Source: Flavobacteriales bacterium (GTDB lineage: Bacteria; Bacteroidota; Bacteroidia; Flavobacteriales_E; Vicingaceae). From it: a stretch of DNA of 64,000 bases. The notes beneath the pieces are model-generated. The model saw only the letters and a list, made by a program, of their open reading frames with translations, was not told the origin of the DNA and did not search any database. The translations under genes and the position numbers were made by a program. Numbering within the stretch: position 1 is the stretch's first letter; every line of letters starts with the position of its first letter. The stretch spans positions 1 to 64,000 of the forward strand of contig JACJZA010000007.1 of NCBI GenBank assembly GCA_020635825.1. Direction: 5' to 3'. Below, piece after piece: positions 1-8,961 of this stretch.

Positions 1-383
1 ATAAACTTGCAAAAAAAGAAGAAAGAAAAACCAATTCAGAGGGTAGCTCTTTTGAAGATATGATCGCTTATGTCGATGAAAATGGTGTTATTACTGATAC
101 ACCGCCAGATCCCAATAAGAAAAAGAAAGACATAAAAGCTGATAGCATTGAAATAGGAATTCCTAAAAGAACAGAAGAAGAACAGTTGATAGTTCGTAAG
201 GGAAAAGTAGCCTTTTTTGATAATAGTAAAGGTTATGGTTTTATTACAGATAGTTTAAATCAAGAAAAATATTTTGTTCATGTTAGTGGTTTAATTGACG
301 AAATTTCAGAAAATGATAATGTAACTTATGAATTAGAAAAAGGGATGAAAGGGATGAATGCAGTAAAAGTTAAAAAAGTTTAA
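1..383 (+). CDS. Cold-shock domain protein, 5' end outside window
   Basis: The C-terminal half is a cold-shock OB fold that binds single-stranded RNA or DNA. RNP1 (KGYGFI) and RNP2 (YFVHVS) are both visible, and the protein ends in the usual KVKKV tail. The frame stays open through the left edge (first codon at position 3), reading a Lys/Glu-rich stretch before the ATG at 60. Bacteroidota proteins of this family carry a charged Lys/Glu-rich N-terminal extension, so the real start is probably upstream of the window and the ATG at 60 is internal. The 3' end overlaps the convergent ogt gene by 14 bp, with no terminator between them. Confidence 0.85.
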   Translation, partial: KLAKKEERKTNSEGSSFEDMIAYVDENGVITDTPPDPNKKKKDIKADSIEIGIPKRTEEEQLIVRKGKVAFFDNSKGYGFITDSLNQEKYFVHVSGLIDEISENDNVTYELEKGMKGMNAVKVKKV

Positions 384-897
384 TTTGATTATTTTCTAAT
401 TCAAGTAGTTTTTGTTTTCTCCAAATTCCACCACCATAACCGGTTAGGCTACCATTTGAGCCAATTACTCTGTGACAAGGAATAATAATAGAGATTCGAT
501 TTTCTCCATTAGCTGTAGCTACAGCACGAATGGCTTTTAAATTACCAATAGCAATTGCTTGTTCTTTGTAGCTACGAGTGACTCCATAAGGAATCGTCAA
601 TAATTCATTCCACACTTTAATCTGAAAATCAGTTCCAAATAAATCTAAAGGAATAGAAAAAGTAGTTCTGTTGTTTTCAAAGTATTCTTTTAATTGGTTT
701 AATGTTTTTTTAAGAATAGGAGAAATATGGTTTTGAATTTCATAATCACTTCGGTTTTTAAATTGCTTAAAATGATTGGATATTCTTTTTTCATCATCAA
801 ATTCTAATAAGCATAAACCTTTGTCTGTTGCCGCTAAGGTAATAACTCCCAGCGGAGACTGATATTGATGAGTATAGATGGAAGTTTTCATAAACAT
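370..897 (-). CDS. ogt: Methylated-DNA--protein-cysteine methyltransferase
   Basis: Suicide DNA repair enzyme that moves the methyl group of O6-methylguanine to its own cysteine. The active-site motif IPCHRVIG lies at about residues 139-146 (acceptor Cys141), followed by the conserved GYGGG and LLELE segments. At 175 residues it is a normal Ogt without an Ada domain. Two ATG codons are close together (897 and 891); starting at 891 gives MKTSIYTH and is equally plausible. The gene is divergent from the ABC exporter and convergent with the cold-shock gene. Confidence 0.93.
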   Translation of the reverse strand: MFMKTSIYTHQYQSPLGVITLAATDKGLCLLEFDDEKRISNHFKQFKNRSDYEIQNHISPILKKTLNQLKEYFENNRTTFSIPLDLFGTDFQIKVWNELLTIPYGVTRSYKEQAIAIGNLKAIRAVATANGENRISIIIPCHRVIGSNGSLTGYGGGIWRKQKLLELENNQIKLF

Positions 898-955
898 CTC
901 TAAATTACCAACATTTTATAGATTGAATCGTAAATTTGGCATTCAAATTTTTGAT

Positions 956-2692
956 ATGAGTAAAGAAAAGGTTTCTCTAAAAACGGTATTTAAAACCATT
1001 ATTTGGCCCCGTAAAAAGCTGTTGTTTTTAGGCTTGATGTTAATTATCATCAGTAGGTTGGCAGGATTGGTTTTGCCCGGAGCTTCTAAATATTTAATGG
1101 ATGATGTTATTATTAACAAAGACTTTAATCAATTAATCAATATTTTAATTATTGTGGTGGGGGCAATAATTATTCAATCTATAACTTCCTTTGCTTTAAC
1201 TAGATTGCTGAGTGTGGAAGCTCAACATTTAATTGCTCAATTAAGAGTGAAAGTACAACAAAAGGTATTGAGTTTGCCTGTTCGTTTTTTTGATAATAGT
1301 AAGTCAGGAGAGTTGGTCTCTAGAATAATGTCAGATGTAGAAGGGGTAAGAAACTTAGTTGGAACAGGTTTGGTTCAATTGGTTGGAGGTACATTAACAG
1401 CAGTTATTTCTTTGGTATTATTAATTAAGATTAGTCCCATGATGACTGCTTTAGTGCTAATACCTGTTGCTATATTTGGATTTATAGCATTAAAAGCGTT
1501 TGGGTTTATTCGTCCAATTTTTAGAGAAAGAGGGAAAATTAATGCAGAAGTTACGGGGCGTTTAACAGAAACGTTAAATGGTGTAAGAGTAGTAAAAGGT
1601 TTTAATGCTGAACAACAAGAGATTAAAACTTTTGAAGATGGAGTAGAAAAACTTTATTTAAATATTAAAAAAAGTTTGACATCAACAGCTTTAATCACCA
1701 GTTCAGCAACATTCCTTTTGGGCTTGGCCTCTGCAGGAATTATGGGGATAGGAGGGTACATGATAATGAATGATAATCTAACTTTTGGTGATTTTTTAGC
1801 ATTTACACTTTATCTGGGATTCATGATTGCTCCAATAGTTCAAATGAGCAATATTGGGAGTCAGCTAACGGAAGGTTTTGCCGGTTTAGATAGAACAGAA
1901 GAATTGATGAATCTTGATTCGGAACATGATGCTGAACAACGTATCATTGAATTAAAAGATGTTAAAGGAAATATTCGTTTTGAAAACGTTTCATTCGCTT
2001 ACGAGGAAGATAAAGAGGTATTGACCAATATAAATATTGAGGCGCCAAGTGGTTCTGTTACTGCTTTGGTAGGTAGTTCGGGGTCAGGTAAAAGTACCAT
2101 TGCAGGATTAGTTTCATCTTTTTTAACTCCAGAAAGCGGAACAATAACCATTGATGGACAATATTTATCAAAAGTGACACTAAACAGTTATCGAAAACAT
2201 CTAGGAGTTGTTTTACAAGATGATTTTTTATTTGAAGGTACAATAAGAGAAAACATTGTTTTTCCTCGACCTAACTCAACTGAAGAAGAAATTCAAGCTG
2301 CTGTAAAAGCTGCTTATGTGAATGAATTTACCGATAGGTTTGAAAAAGGATTAGAGACTGTGATAGGAGAGAGAGGAGTTAAATTATCGGGTGGTCAGAG
2401 ACAAAGAATTGCAATAGCAAGGGCAATTTTAGCAAATCCTAAAATATTAATCTTGGATGAAGCCACTTCTAATTTAGATACAGAAAGTGAAGTAATGATA
2501 CAAGAAAGTCTTAATCATTTAATGGAAGGAAGAACCACTTTTGTAATAGCTCACCGATTAAGTACCATCAGAAAAGCTAATCAAATTTTAGTAGTTGAAC
2601 AAGGTAATATTGTTGAAAAAGGAACTCATGAAGAGTTAATCGCAAAACAAGGAAGGTATTACCAATTGTTTACCTATCAGTCAAGAATATAA
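956..2692 (+). CDS. ABC exporter, fused permease-ATPase (MsbA/multidrug type)
   Basis: Half-transporter of about 578 residues, expected to work as an inner-membrane homodimer exporting lipids or drugs. The N-terminal six-helix ABC membrane domain is followed by the ATPase domain: Walker A GSSGSGKST near residue 373, signature LSGGQRQR near 477, Walker B ILILDEATSNLD near 497 and the H-loop histidine (IAHRLST) near 531. The frame is open further upstream, but the ATG at 956 (MSKEKVSLK) removes an atypical 26-residue extension and avoids overlap with the divergent ogt gene. A weak promoter-like TTG-N20-AATTTTTG ends 2 nt before this ATG. The substrate cannot be told from sequence. Confidence 0.92.
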   Translation: MSKEKVSLKTVFKTIIWPRKKLLFLGLMLIIISRLAGLVLPGASKYLMDDVIINKDFNQLINILIIVVGAIIIQSITSFALTRLLSVEAQHLIAQLRVKVQQKVLSLPVRFFDNSKSGELVSRIMSDVEGVRNLVGTGLVQLVGGTLTAVISLVLLIKISPMMTALVLIPVAIFGFIALKAFGFIRPIFRERGKINAEVTGRLTETLNGVRVVKGFNAEQQEIKTFEDGVEKLYLNIKKSLTSTALITSSATFLLGLASAGIMGIGGYMIMNDNLTFGDFLAFTLYLGFMIAPIVQMSNIGSQLTEGFAGLDRTEELMNLDSEHDAEQRIIELKDVKGNIRFENVSFAYEEDKEVLTNINIEAPSGSVTALVGSSGSGKSTIAGLVSSFLTPESGTITIDGQYLSKVTLNSYRKHLGVVLQDDFLFEGTIRENIVFPRPNSTEEEIQAAVKAAYVNEFTDRFEKGLETVIGERGVKLSGGQRQRIAIARAILANPKILILDEATSNLDTESEVMIQESLNHLMEGRTTFVIAHRLSTIRKANQILVVEQGNIVEKGTHEELIAKQGRYYQLFTYQSRI

Positions 2693-2698
2693 TTTGAG

Positions 2699-3208
2699 CT
2701 ATTTTATTTCAAAAATGGGTATAAAAGTTTCGTTGTAAACGGTTTTGTTTCTTTTTAAAAAATAAGGACGGTATTCACTTATTCCTGCTTTTAAAAAATT
2801 TTGTTCAAATGTTTGTTCTTCATTCTTTTTCAATAAATCACCACGACCAACTTGTGTTAAGTTAGTAAAATACACTACGTACTCTTTTTCTTTTGCACGA
2901 TATTGAATGTTTACATCTCCCTTAAAATCTGTTTTATTTACCAAAGGATGAACTCCTGGTACACCAGTAATTTTAGGATTTGTTGCATGAGGATTAAGTT
3001 GTCCAAATACTTGATTGTTTTCAATTTTTACTTTTTTAAAAATGTCAGACTCTTCAAAATAAGCTAGTACTTGTTCTAAAGTTTTATTGGTTTTATAAGC
3101 TTTGTGCCAGCTTATTTTAGAATCTACTAAATAGAAGTTGTCATCTTCTGCTTGGCTAAATAAATTAAAGGAAATACATACAAGAATGGCTGTTATTAAG
3201 TTCTTCAT
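2699..3208 (-). CDS. Secreted protein of unknown function
   Basis: A protein of 169 residues with an N-terminal signal peptide (MKNLITAILVCISFNLFSQA) ending in a typical Bacteroidota cleavage region. The mature part is soluble, mixed alpha/beta and without Cys. It resembles the small periplasmic DUF4468-type proteins in general layout, but I do not recognise a specific family. An in-frame ATG 13 codons upstream (3247) exists but would bury the signal peptide, so 3208 is preferred. It is tail-to-tail with the ABC exporter, 6 bp apart. Confidence 0.7.
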   Translation of the reverse strand: MKNLITAILVCISFNLFSQAEDDNFYLVDSKISWHKAYKTNKTLEQVLAYFEESDIFKKVKIENNQVFGQLNPHATNPKITGVPGVHPLVNKTDFKGDVNIQYRAKEKEYVVYFTNLTQVGRGDLLKKNEEQTFEQNFLKAGISEYRPYFLKRNKTVYNETFIPIFEIK

Positions 3209-3368
3209 AGAGTCAGTTTTAAGTTGAAACGAATTTACTAAAATCATTTTTTAAGAAAAAACGAAGGATTATGTTTTTTACATCGTCTAACTTAATAATT
3301 AAGAAACAATTAATTAATCTATTGAATGGATTTAAAAAACTTAAACATCTAAAAAACAGCAAATTATA

Positions 3369-5624
3369 ATGAAGCATTTAAAATTAAGCAGTTTAGTAAT
3401 ATTTACATTCCTAACATTTGTAGGTAAAGGTCAAGATTTATACGATTTAAATAACATTACAACGATAGAATTAACATTTTGGGATAGTAATTGGGATGCA
3501 ACACTCGATACTTATTATGCAAATGATTTAGGTGAAAGATTAGTTGCTAATGCAGTTATCAATGGTGTTGTTTTTGATAGTGTTGGAGTTAAATATAAAG
3601 GGAATAGTACCTATAGCACATCCAATTTTAAGAATCCATTAAATATTGATTTGGAATATGTTAAGAATCAAGATTATGATGGATTTACTACATTAAAACT
3701 TTCTAATATTGGTAAAGATCCATCTTATGTTAGAGAAGTTTTATCATATAAAATAGGAAGACAATACATGGATATGCCACTTTCTAACTATGCTACTGTT
3801 ACTATAAATGGAACTTATTATGGCGTTTACAGTAGTTCAGAGTCCATTAACAGTGATTTTCAAAAAAAATATGTTCATGCATCTAAAAATAATACTCGTT
3901 TTAAATGTAATCCACCTGCAGGAGCAGGTCCAGGAGTAACAACATTACCTTCTTTAGAATATTTAGGAACCGATAGTTCATCTTATTTTGATGGCTATGA
4001 ATTAAAATCAGATTATGGTTGGGGTGATTTGCCCATCTTCACCAATAATTTGGTAAATAACCCTAGTAGTTTAGAATCGTTTTTAGATATTGATAGAGCC
4101 ATTTGGATGATTGCTTTTGATAATGTGATGTCAAACCTAGATAGCTATTTAGGACCATTTAAACAGAACTATTATTTAATAAAAGATGACAATGATAGAA
4201 TGTTGCCCATAATTTGGGATTTAAATGAAAGTATTGGTGGTTTTACTATGATTTCCGGTGGTGGCGGACCGGGTGGCGGAGGAGTTACTTCTTTAACTCA
4301 AATGGATTTGTTTTTAAGAGATGGTGATACAGGATATCCTTTGGTGAAAGCAATCTTTGATAATCCAATTTATAAAAGAATGTATGTGGCGCACGTAAAA
4401 ACTATTGTAGAAGAAAACATCATTACAAATACATACTATACTGATGGACAAGATTTACAAGCGCTCATTGATTCTTATGTGCAAAGCGAACCCAATCCTT
4501 TTTATTCCTATTCTTATTTTACGTCAAATTTAACTTCAGCAGTAGGTACGGGGCCCAATAGCAAATATGGAGTTGCACAGATTTTAAACGGACGATCAAG
4601 TTATTTACAAGGGTTAACTGCTTATAATTACACGGCTCCGGATATTTCAAACATTAGTATTCCTACCTCAGTTATGGCTAATTCAACAATTACCATTACA
4701 GCTGACATTACCACATCACCATCTTATGTTTATGTTGGTTATCGATTATCAAACGCTTCCGTTTTTCAAAAAGTTGAAATGTTTGATGATGGTGCTCATA
4801 ATGATGGAGGAGCAGGTGATGGTACTTTTGGTACCGATATTACAGTCGGAGCCTCAGAAGTTGAGTATTATATTTATGCAGAAAATACCAATGCAGGAAA
4901 GTTCTCTCCGGTTAGAGCCGAACACGAATTTTATACCATAGCAGTAGGATCGGATGTGGTAATCAACGAATTATCTGCCTCTAATGCAAGCATACAAGCT
5001 GATGATGATGGTGAATTTGATGATTGGATTGAATTGTATAACAATACGAATTTAGATATCAACATTGGTGGCTATTATTTATCCGATGAATCTTCAGACT
5101 TAACTAAATGGAAAATTCCTGACAATACTATTATTGGGGCAAATGATTATCTAATAATCTGGGCAGATAAAGATACTTTGCAATTGGGATTACATGCTAA
5201 TTTTAAATTATCAGCATCTGGAGAAACTTTGTATTTATCAAATGTAAGCGAAGTGTTGTTAGATGAAATAACCTTTGATAATCAAACCACAGATGTAACT
5301 TATGGCAGATTTCCAAATGGAACAGGTCCTTTTATGTATATGAACCCTACATTTTCCAGTGAAAATTCCAATAATCCTATAGGAATAGAAGAGGTGATGG
5401 AAACCAACGATTTTGAAATATATCCAAATCCAACCAAAAGTCTTGTCAATATTGTTTTTGAAAAGGATAATAAATCCAGTTTTGAAATTTATGATATACT
5501 TGGAAATAGAATTTATGAATCTTTTAATTCTAATCAATCAGTACAAATAAATGTTTCTAATTGGAGTAGGGGAATGTATTTAGTTAAATCATCGAATAGG
5601 ATAGAAAAATTGATTGTTCAATAA
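3369..5624 (+). CDS. Secreted CotH-family protein with lamin-tail domain and T9SS sorting domain
   Basis: 751 residues. Signal peptide (about 1-21), then a CotH-kinase-like region (about 25-330) with GVKYKGNSTY, VREVLSYKI and LPIIWDLNES segments; CotH proteins in other bacteria are atypical protein kinases of surface or spore-coat proteins. Next comes an Ig-like region, then a lamin-tail domain (about 527-640, VVINELSASN ... DDWIELYN) and a T9SS type A sorting domain (about 680-751) beginning EIYPNPT and ending KLIVQ. The protein should be exported, cleaved at its C-terminus and anchored or released at the surface. A Gly-rich loop near residue 297 is unusual. A clear terminator follows. Kinase activity is inferred from family only. 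Confidence 0.9.
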   Translation: MKHLKLSSLVIFTFLTFVGKGQDLYDLNNITTIELTFWDSNWDATLDTYYANDLGERLVANAVINGVVFDSVGVKYKGNSTYSTSNFKNPLNIDLEYVKNQDYDGFTTLKLSNIGKDPSYVREVLSYKIGRQYMDMPLSNYATVTINGTYYGVYSSSESINSDFQKKYVHASKNNTRFKCNPPAGAGPGVTTLPSLEYLGTDSSSYFDGYELKSDYGWGDLPIFTNNLVNNPSSLESFLDIDRAIWMIAFDNVMSNLDSYLGPFKQNYYLIKDDNDRMLPIIWDLNESIGGFTMISGGGGPGGGGVTSLTQMDLFLRDGDTGYPLVKAIFDNPIYKRMYVAHVKTIVEENIITNTYYTDGQDLQALIDSYVQSEPNPFYSYSYFTSNLTSAVGTGPNSKYGVAQILNGRSSYLQGLTAYNYTAPDISNISIPTSVMANSTITITADITTSPSYVYVGYRLSNASVFQKVEMFDDGAHNDGGAGDGTFGTDITVGASEVEYYIYAENTNAGKFSPVRAEHEFYTIAVGSDVVINELSASNASIQADDDGEFDDWIELYNNTNLDINIGGYYLSDESSDLTKWKIPDNTIIGANDYLIIWADKDTLQLGLHANFKLSASGETLYLSNVSEVLLDEITFDNQTTDVTYGRFPNGTGPFMYMNPTFSSENSNNPIGIEEVMETNDFEIYPNPTKSLVNIVFEKDNKSSFEIYDILGNRIYESFNSNQSVQINVSNWSRGMYLVKSSNRIEKLIVQ

Positions 5625-5635
5625 TTGTTAAACTT

Positions 5636-5669
5636 AAAAGAGCCTCACACAACTTGTGAGGCTCTTTTA
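5636..5669 (+). terminator. Rho-independent terminator after CotH gene
   Basis: Perfect 13-bp stem (5636-5648 with 5656-5668), 7-nt loop, A-tract on one side and T-tract on the other. It starts 12 bp after the CotH-family stop codon. Confidence 0.9.
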
Positions 5670-5715
5670 TTAACTAACTACTTAAACTTATGAAAATACC
5701 TTTAAAAAAGAGGTG

Positions 5716-6186
5716 TTATTCTTTTTTAAAGTAAGGCATTACAATGTAAGTAAAAAGTAATCCCGAAGCTACTCCTTCAAAAACCAATGCTCCAGATGCA
5801 ACTCCGGGATTTAAATAATCACCAAAAGGTGAATGTTGTTGCACAATCGACATAAATTCTGCATCTAAATGCAGATAGAAATACATAAATAAAGCAAAAG
5901 GCAATACTGAAAATGCTGTAACATAAGCCCCAATTTTTATTCCCTGTAAATAATCTATATTTAATTTTTTAGTGAAGTATTTAAGAGCATAAAGTATACC
6001 GGCTGCAAGGAAAATAAAATTTCCTGTTCTAAGTATTAACACTTCATGAAGGTTCAACAATTTCATCACCAAAAAATAAGAAATTAAAGAGGCTGTTACA
6101 ACTAAGCCAATTTGCAAACTTTTTATTGATATTTTATTATGTAGTTTGTGTCTTGATATGGATGATATGTCTTTAGAAGATTTCAT
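5716..6186 (-). CDS. Four-helix inner-membrane protein (DUF4199-like)
   Basis: 156 residues with four hydrophobic segments (about 24-44, 52-70, 86-108 and 128-150), a basic N-terminus and a short polar loop after helix 3. The arrangement and the segment between helices 2 and 3 (LQGIKIGAYVT) recall DUF4199 membrane proteins common in Bacteroidota; function unknown. The gene stands alone on the minus strand. Assignment to DUF4199 is tentative. Confidence 0.65.
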   Translation of the reverse strand: MKSSKDISSISRHKLHNKISIKSLQIGLVVTASLISYFLVMKLLNLHEVLILRTGNFIFLAAGILYALKYFTKKLNIDYLQGIKIGAYVTAFSVLPFALFMYFYLHLDAEFMSIVQQHSPFGDYLNPGVASGALVFEGVASGLLFTYIVMPYFKKE

Positions 6187-6300
6187 GGCTAAATAGTTTT
6201 TGAAGTTTATATTATGTTACGATAATTAAAGTCTTTGAACATGTTTTTATGATGGATTAAAAAAAAGATAGTGTAAAATCGATAAATATTTATGTAAAAA

Positions 6301-6328
6301 AATAGTGTCGTATTGGTACGACACTATT
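6301..6328 (-). terminator. Rho-independent terminator for the 80-residue secreted protein
   Basis: Perfect 12-bp stem (6301-6312 with 6317-6328) with a TTGG/CCAA loop; on the minus strand it is followed by a run of seven T. It lies 20 bp downstream of the 6348-6590 gene. Confidence 0.85.
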
Positions 6329-6347
6329 TAAATCATCTCTATCATCT

Positions 6348-6590
6348 TTAGTAAGGTGAAGGTGCTGGTGCTGGTCCCGGACCCGGAGGGATGGGGTCTT
6401 GTATGCAAGAACCAACAGTGTCTCCATGTTTTAAGTGAGCCTCTAAAGCACTTAAAGGAATAACTAATTGATGATTTCTATGACAAATAACGATTTTTAA
6501 ATCTTTGTTATTTGAATAGGATGAATTGAATGCTGCTATCCCAAAAATGATGATCATTAGCAGGGATAATTTTGTGACTAATGTTTTCAT
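6348..6590 (-). CDS. Small secreted protein with CH...HLKHGD motif and Pro-rich tail
   Basis: 80 residues: signal peptide (about 1-26), then ICHRNHQLVIPLSALEAHLK followed by HGDTVGSC, then a Pro/Gly/Ala tail (DPIPPGPGPAPAPSPY). The CH ... LxAHLxHGD motif is widespread as a short module in secreted bacterial proteins, often at C-termini; its function is unknown, though the Cys/His pattern would suit metal or disulfide chemistry. Here the module forms nearly the whole protein. It has its own promoter and terminator, so it is a real stand-alone gene. Confidence 0.75.
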   Translation of the reverse strand: MKTLVTKLSLLMIIIFGIAAFNSSYSNNKDLKIVICHRNHQLVIPLSALEAHLKHGDTVGSCIQDPIPPGPGPAPAPSPY

Positions 6591-6618
6591 GATAATATAT
6601 TTAAAGGGTTTGTATCGG

Positions 6619-6648
6619 CTAATTTACATTAGCATTAGCCTAATACAA
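6619..6648 (-). promoter_or_regulatory. Promoter for the small secreted protein
   Basis: On the minus strand: TTG (6648-6646), 19-nt spacer, TAAATTAG (6626-6619), a 7/8 match to the Bacteroidota -7 box TAnnTTTG. The spacer and -7 box carry an inverted repeat, GGCTAAT (6617-6623) and ATTAGCC (6634-6640), that could be an operator. The expected start lies about 20 nt before the ATG at 6590. Confidence 0.5.
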
Positions 6649-6771
6649 TATACCTAAGTGTCGGTTGAATTAATCTTATTGTAAGTAATGGAATCGATAT
6701 GGTGGTTAATAATGTGGGGGTGTTTAAACAATTTTATTTTTAGAGGAATGTAAAATAATTAACTTAGCTAC

Positions 6772-8754
6772 ATCAAGATTTCACTCTACATATTATTGTT
6801 ATTGTTTCCATTGTTTAGTTATACTCAAACAATAGAGCTAGACTATGAAAAAAAGAGATCTCAAATAAATCAGGTTGAAAAATTTGAATATAGACAGGTT
6901 TTTAAAACATCCTTATGGGATGATCATAAAGCTTCATTTTTAACTTTTGCTCAAGAAAAATTATCTGATAAAGATATTAGTCTAAATGAAAAAATTTATC
7001 TCAATCATCAATTGATGCGATACTACGTATCTGTAGAAGCTGATTTTGATAATGCTTTTATCTATTTAGTAGAAGTTATTAAAGTATTAGAGCCCAATGA
7101 AGATAATGTTTTACACCCCTTTGTTTTAGCTGATTGTTATTTTATTGCTTACTGGATCAATCAAATTCAGTACGATTTACCGAGGGCTAGAAAATATGCA
7201 GAAAAACTGCTAGCTCATGCAAATAAGTTTCAACTAAATGAAATGATGATTAAAGCTAAAATGGCTTTGGCGGAATTAACTCAACATGAGGGGAATGTAG
7301 CTTCAGGCATCGAGCAATTTAAAAACATAGAAAATGAATTATTAGTAAAAAATGATTCAATCCTTATTAATAGATTGTATTTGTTGCTTTCTAATGCTTA
7401 TACAGTTGCTGAAAATGTTGACTCAGCATTTTATTATGCCCAAAAAGCTTATCAAATTGTACCCAAGAATAATGCTCAATTAAAGGCTTTTAGCTCCATA
7501 CATTTGGCGAGAGGTTATATGCAGCATGGAGACATAAACAAAGCAATAGAATTAACTTCAGAGGCACTTTTAGTAGTTGAAAATTTAGAAGCTAAAAAAG
7601 AAATTAAGGATTTGCACAACTTTTTGGCAGAGGCTCATAAAGGAGCCGGAAATTTTGAAGAAGCTTTAGCTCATCTTGAAAAATTTATGGAATTAGATAA
7701 AGAACAGGCTTCATTGCTTTCAGCGGCTAATATTTCCGATTTAGAATCTAAAATGGCGGATGAAAAACACGATTTTGAGATGAAGTTAAAACAAACAGAG
7801 TTATCACAAAAAAATAAACAAACCATTGCTTTAGGAGTATTTCTTTTGTTTGCAATTGTATTCATTGTCTTTGTAGTGAGAGGTTATATCAATAAGAAAC
7901 GTGATGCAGAAATCATTAGAGATCAAAAAATGATTGTAGAGGAAAAAAATAAGGAAATTATGGATTCCATTGGTTATGCAAAACGAATCCAGACAGCTAT
8001 TTTGCCTCCAAATAAAGTAGTAAAAGAGTATTTACAAAATAGTTTTATCCTTTATAAACCAAAAGACATAGTGGCGGGAGATTTTTATTGGATGGAACAT
8101 AAAGACGGTAAAATACTTTTTGCAGCGGCAGACTGTACCGGACATGGTGTACCCGGTGCAATGGTAAGTGTAGTTTGTAATAATGGTTTAAACCGAAGTG
8201 TGCGAGAATATGGACTTACAGACCCAGGAAAAATTTTAGATAAAACTCGAGAAATAGTGCTTCAAGAATTTGAAAAATCGGAAGAAGATGTAAAAGATGG
8301 AATGGATATAGCATTGTGCAGTTTACAGTTTTTGGTTGACAGTGAGCAGTTATTAGTTAATGGACGACAGTCATCCGAAAACAGCCAACCGAAAGCTATG
8401 TTGCAATATGCCGGTGCTCATAATCCATTATGGATAATTAGAAATAGTGAAATCATTGAAATAAAAGCAAATAAACAACCTATAGGTAAATTTGACAATC
8501 CCGAGCCATATACAACTCACCATATTGAATTACAAGAAAACGATAGCTTGTACATATTCTCTGATGGATATGTTGACCAATTTGGAGGTGAAAAAGGTAA
8601 AAAATTCAAAGCAAAAGCTTTCAGAGAATTACTTCTAAACATACAAGATAAATCGATGGAAGAACAAAAACAAATTATTGATGATGCTTTTGAAACCTGG
8701 AAAGGACCCATTGAACAAATTGATGATGTTTGTGTGATTGGGGTTAGAATATAA
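6772..8754 (+). CDS. TPR-transmembrane-SpoIIE serine/threonine phosphatase (paralogue 1)
   Basis: Signal peptide, periplasmic TPR-like helical repeats (about 30-310), a transmembrane helix (about 354-374), a short coiled coil and a cytoplasmic PP2C-type SpoIIE phosphatase domain (about 400-660) with VAGDFYW, ADCTGHGVPGAM and DGMDIAL metal-binding motifs. Such proteins usually dephosphorylate anti-sigma-antagonist proteins with STAS domains in partner-switching pathways. Start choice: after an in-frame stop at 6760-6762 there is no ATG. Reading from ATC at 6772 gives MKISLYILLLLFPLFSYTQT, an ideal signal peptide; the TTG at 6796 gives a truncated one. Paralogues lie at 30711-32978 and 45778-47985. 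The gene stands alone. Confidence 0.85.
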   Translation: MKISLYILLLLFPLFSYTQTIELDYEKKRSQINQVEKFEYRQVFKTSLWDDHKASFLTFAQEKLSDKDISLNEKIYLNHQLMRYYVSVEADFDNAFIYLVEVIKVLEPNEDNVLHPFVLADCYFIAYWINQIQYDLPRARKYAEKLLAHANKFQLNEMMIKAKMALAELTQHEGNVASGIEQFKNIENELLVKNDSILINRLYLLLSNAYTVAENVDSAFYYAQKAYQIVPKNNAQLKAFSSIHLARGYMQHGDINKAIELTSEALLVVENLEAKKEIKDLHNFLAEAHKGAGNFEEALAHLEKFMELDKEQASLLSAANISDLESKMADEKHDFEMKLKQTELSQKNKQTIALGVFLLFAIVFIVFVVRGYINKKRDAEIIRDQKMIVEEKNKEIMDSIGYAKRIQTAILPPNKVVKEYLQNSFILYKPKDIVAGDFYWMEHKDGKILFAAADCTGHGVPGAMVSVVCNNGLNRSVREYGLTDPGKILDKTREIVLQEFEKSEEDVKDGMDIALCSLQFLVDSEQLLVNGRQSSENSQPKAMLQYAGAHNPLWIIRNSEIIEIKANKQPIGKFDNPEPYTTHHIELQENDSLYIFSDGYVDQFGGEKGKKFKAKAFRELLLNIQDKSMEEQKQIIDDAFETWKGPIEQIDDVCVIGVRI

Positions 8755-8778
8755 TTATATAATACCATTCATATTGTT

Positions 8779-8812
8779 TTGTCTTATAATTTATAGTATG
8801 TAAAAAGTTATA
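8779..8812 (+). repeat. Left copy of an imperfect direct repeat flanking the TAC-like island
   Basis: The AT-rich segment TTGTCTTATAATTTATA and its continuation is similar, in the same orientation, to 10534-10569. The two copies lie outside the first and last genes of the island. Local base composition makes chance similarity possible. Confidence 0.35.
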
Positions 8813-8927
8813 TATCAGTAGATTAGATATTTGGCTTGAAACTAAGGAATGTTATATTTTAAAGTGAGCATTGTAAAATATTACATTGAGTTTAAGTATA
8901 TTTAAAAATAGCATAAAAAATAGAATG

Positions 8928-8957
8928 TTGTTAATATTGATCTAATTATTACATTTG
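8928..8957 (+). promoter_or_regulatory. Consensus promoter of the TAC-like operon
   Basis: TTG (8928-8930), 19-nt spacer, TACATTTG (8950-8957), a full match to the Bacteroidota TTG-N19-TAnnTTTG promoter. The last base of the -7 box is 4 nt before the ATG at 8962, so transcription should begin at or next to the start codon, giving a leaderless mRNA. Confidence 0.65.
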
Positions 8958-8961
8958 TTAG

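Noticed and set aside
4726..4941. Frame-shifted open frame inside the CotH gene
   Set aside because: The main frame stays open with clear Ig-like and lamin-tail domains, so there is no frameshift; this frame is a shadow.
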